Shown here: positions 6,361-7,356 of the stretch, piece by piece | How the letters are laid out: each line of letters starts with the position of its first letter | Numbering within the stretch: the stretch's first letter is position 1 | DNA from: Chitinophagaceae bacterium | Lineage (GTDB): Bacteria; Bacteroidota; Bacteroidia; Chitinophagales; Chitinophagaceae | Direction of reading: 5' to 3' | Assembly (NCBI GenBank): GCA_947459455.1 | Contig: CANHEC010000110.1 | Span: 1-7,356 of the forward strand | DNA length: 7,356 nt | Translations under genes and position numbers: made by a program | The notes under the pieces: model-generated | The model's input: only the letters and a program-made list of their open reading frames with translations | Database searches by the model: none | What the model was told of the DNA's origin: nothing

Positions 6361-7339
6361 CTAGTTAGATAAACCTGTACGGTGAGGCCTTCCATTATCC
6401 GGAGGCATCATTCCATTATTAGGAATACCAACCGGCGCAAGACTCATCGCAGCAGCTGGCGCCGCAAACAACTCCGGCCTTCGTTTGCGCAGAAAAATCT
6501 GTTCGGCCGGTGTGGTGCGCCTGTTGATGGTAAGGCTGATGTAAATGATGAGCACCTGGTAAAACAGGATGCCGTAATTGGTTTCACCAAAAATGCCAAA
6601 CTCGGTCAGCGAGTTGATAAAAATGGGAATGAACATACCGGTGGTAAACAGGCGCCGCTCCTTGGTCAGTTGATTGAAAAAGCCCCGCAGGGTGAATATC
6701 ACTTGAAACAGCACCAGCGTGAAACCCACAAAGCCAAGGTTCATCAGCACCTGGATAAACGTGTTGTGCGTCATTTGCCCGGCATAAGTGTGTACACTCT
6801 GGAAATAATCTTTATAGGCTATGCGCATGAAGCCAAACCCGAACAGCGGCTCCTGGGGCAGGCCTTCGGTAATAAGGGCCGTCCAAAATGGCAAGCGGCC
6901 GGTCATACTCATCACTTCTTCCAGCCCACCTGCATGCTCTTTCACTACCATTTTTTCAATGGCCAGCGGAATCACCATAAAGGCGCCGGCATACATAGCA
7001 TACTTCAGTTTGGTATTGCTGCTTTGCCGGATGTGAAAAAAAGCAATGAGCAGCGCACCAATGGTAGTACTGCGGCTACCCGTCATTACAATGGCCCACA
7101 TCAGCAGCAAAATCTTGATGGTATTCCACACCATTTTTTTGCCGGTGTAGTAGTTGAAAATGAAACAACTGACGCCCACCGCTGCCAGCATACCCAGCTC
7201 GTTGGGGTTCATGAAATAACCACCGAGGCGAGCCTCTTCTCCGCCATGCGTCATTCTGTAAAACGCTTCGGGAGCGGCAAACATGCCAATCAGAAAAATG
7301 CTGATCATCAGCAATACGCCATTGCCCACCACATTGTAG
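6361..7339 (-). CDS. O-antigen ligase/polymerase-like membrane protein (Wzy_C type), 5'-truncated
   Basis: This is a polytopic inner-membrane protein expected to polymerise lipid-linked repeat units or ligate the glycan on the periplasmic side. The genuine sequence begins mid-gene at about 7339; the residues MCSSDL encoded beyond it come from adapter sequence, so the true start and the first membrane spans are missing. About eight hydrophobic segments are visible, for example VLLMISIFLIGMFAA, LGMLAAVGVSCFIF, IKILLLMWAIVM, FVGFTLVLFQVIFTL and ILFYQVLIIYISLTI. Family-like features are GGYFMNPNELG, TGSRST, and the large loop with GRLPFW, PLFGFGF and THNTFIQVLMNLGFVG; R154 and H197 (numbered with the six artefact residues) are candidates for the conserved loop residues. 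The C-terminal 40 residues or so form a Pro/Ala/Asn-rich tail, probably cytoplasmic. The stop is TAG (6363-6361), 22 nt before the next gene. Sequence alone does not separate Wzy from WaaL. Confidence 0.88.
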
Positions 7340-7356
7340 AGATCGGAAGAGCACAC
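7340..7356. other. Illumina TruSeq adapter remnant at the contig end (not genomic)
   Basis: The final 17 bases, AGATCGGAAGAGCACAC, match the beginning of the standard Illumina TruSeq read-1 adapter exactly. They sit precisely at the end of the window, as untrimmed adapter read-through does. Read on the minus strand they encode the familiar artefact N-terminus MCSSDL (GTG as start), and MLFRS in another frame. Any annotation extending past 7339 should be cut back. Confidence 0.97.

Overview
This window is a stretch of a surface-polysaccharide (exopolysaccharide or capsule) gene cluster. It most likely comes from a member of the Bacteroidota, perhaps Chitinophagia-like, assembled from short-read (probably metagenomic) data. 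The host guess rests on the style of the glycosyltransferases and on mostly absent Shine-Dalgarno sites in tightly packed genes; no marker gene is present. Every gene is on the minus strand, so transcription runs from the high-coordinate end to the low one.

In order of transcription: (1) 7339-6361, a 5'-truncated multi-span membrane protein of the O-antigen ligase/polymerase (Wzy_C) type. (2) 6338-3807, an 843-residue fusion of an aminoglycoside-phosphotransferase-like kinase, a nucleotidyltransferase-like middle region and a thymidylate-kinase-like P-loop domain. (3) 3778-3056, a hexapeptide-repeat acyltransferase. (4) 3055-1736, a GT4-type glycosyltransferase interrupted by an in-frame TAG at 1978-1976. 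(5) 1739-576, a second GT4-type glycosyltransferase. (6) 512-1, the N-terminal 170 codons of a DUF1972/rhamnosyltransferase-like glycosyltransferase that runs off the low-coordinate end. Junctions are tight: 22 nt, 28 nt, abutting TAAATG, overlapping ATGA, then 63 nt. This supports one polycistronic unit whose promoter lies outside the window. No stretch over 300 bases lacks a gene.

Together the genes would assemble a repeat unit from activated sugars (three glycosyltransferases), decorate it with an acyl group (acyltransferase) and polymerise or ligate it (Wzy/WaaL-like protein). The fusion protein is the puzzle: its domains suggest phosphorylation and nucleotide chemistry, but its substrate cannot be read from the sequence.

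Two points concern data quality. The last 17 bases (7340-7356) match the start of the Illumina TruSeq adapter exactly, so they are not genomic, and the apparent MCSSDL start of the polymerase is an artefact. The TAG in the first glycosyltransferase may be a sequencing error, a recent nonsense mutation or, less likely, a recoded codon; read depth would settle it.
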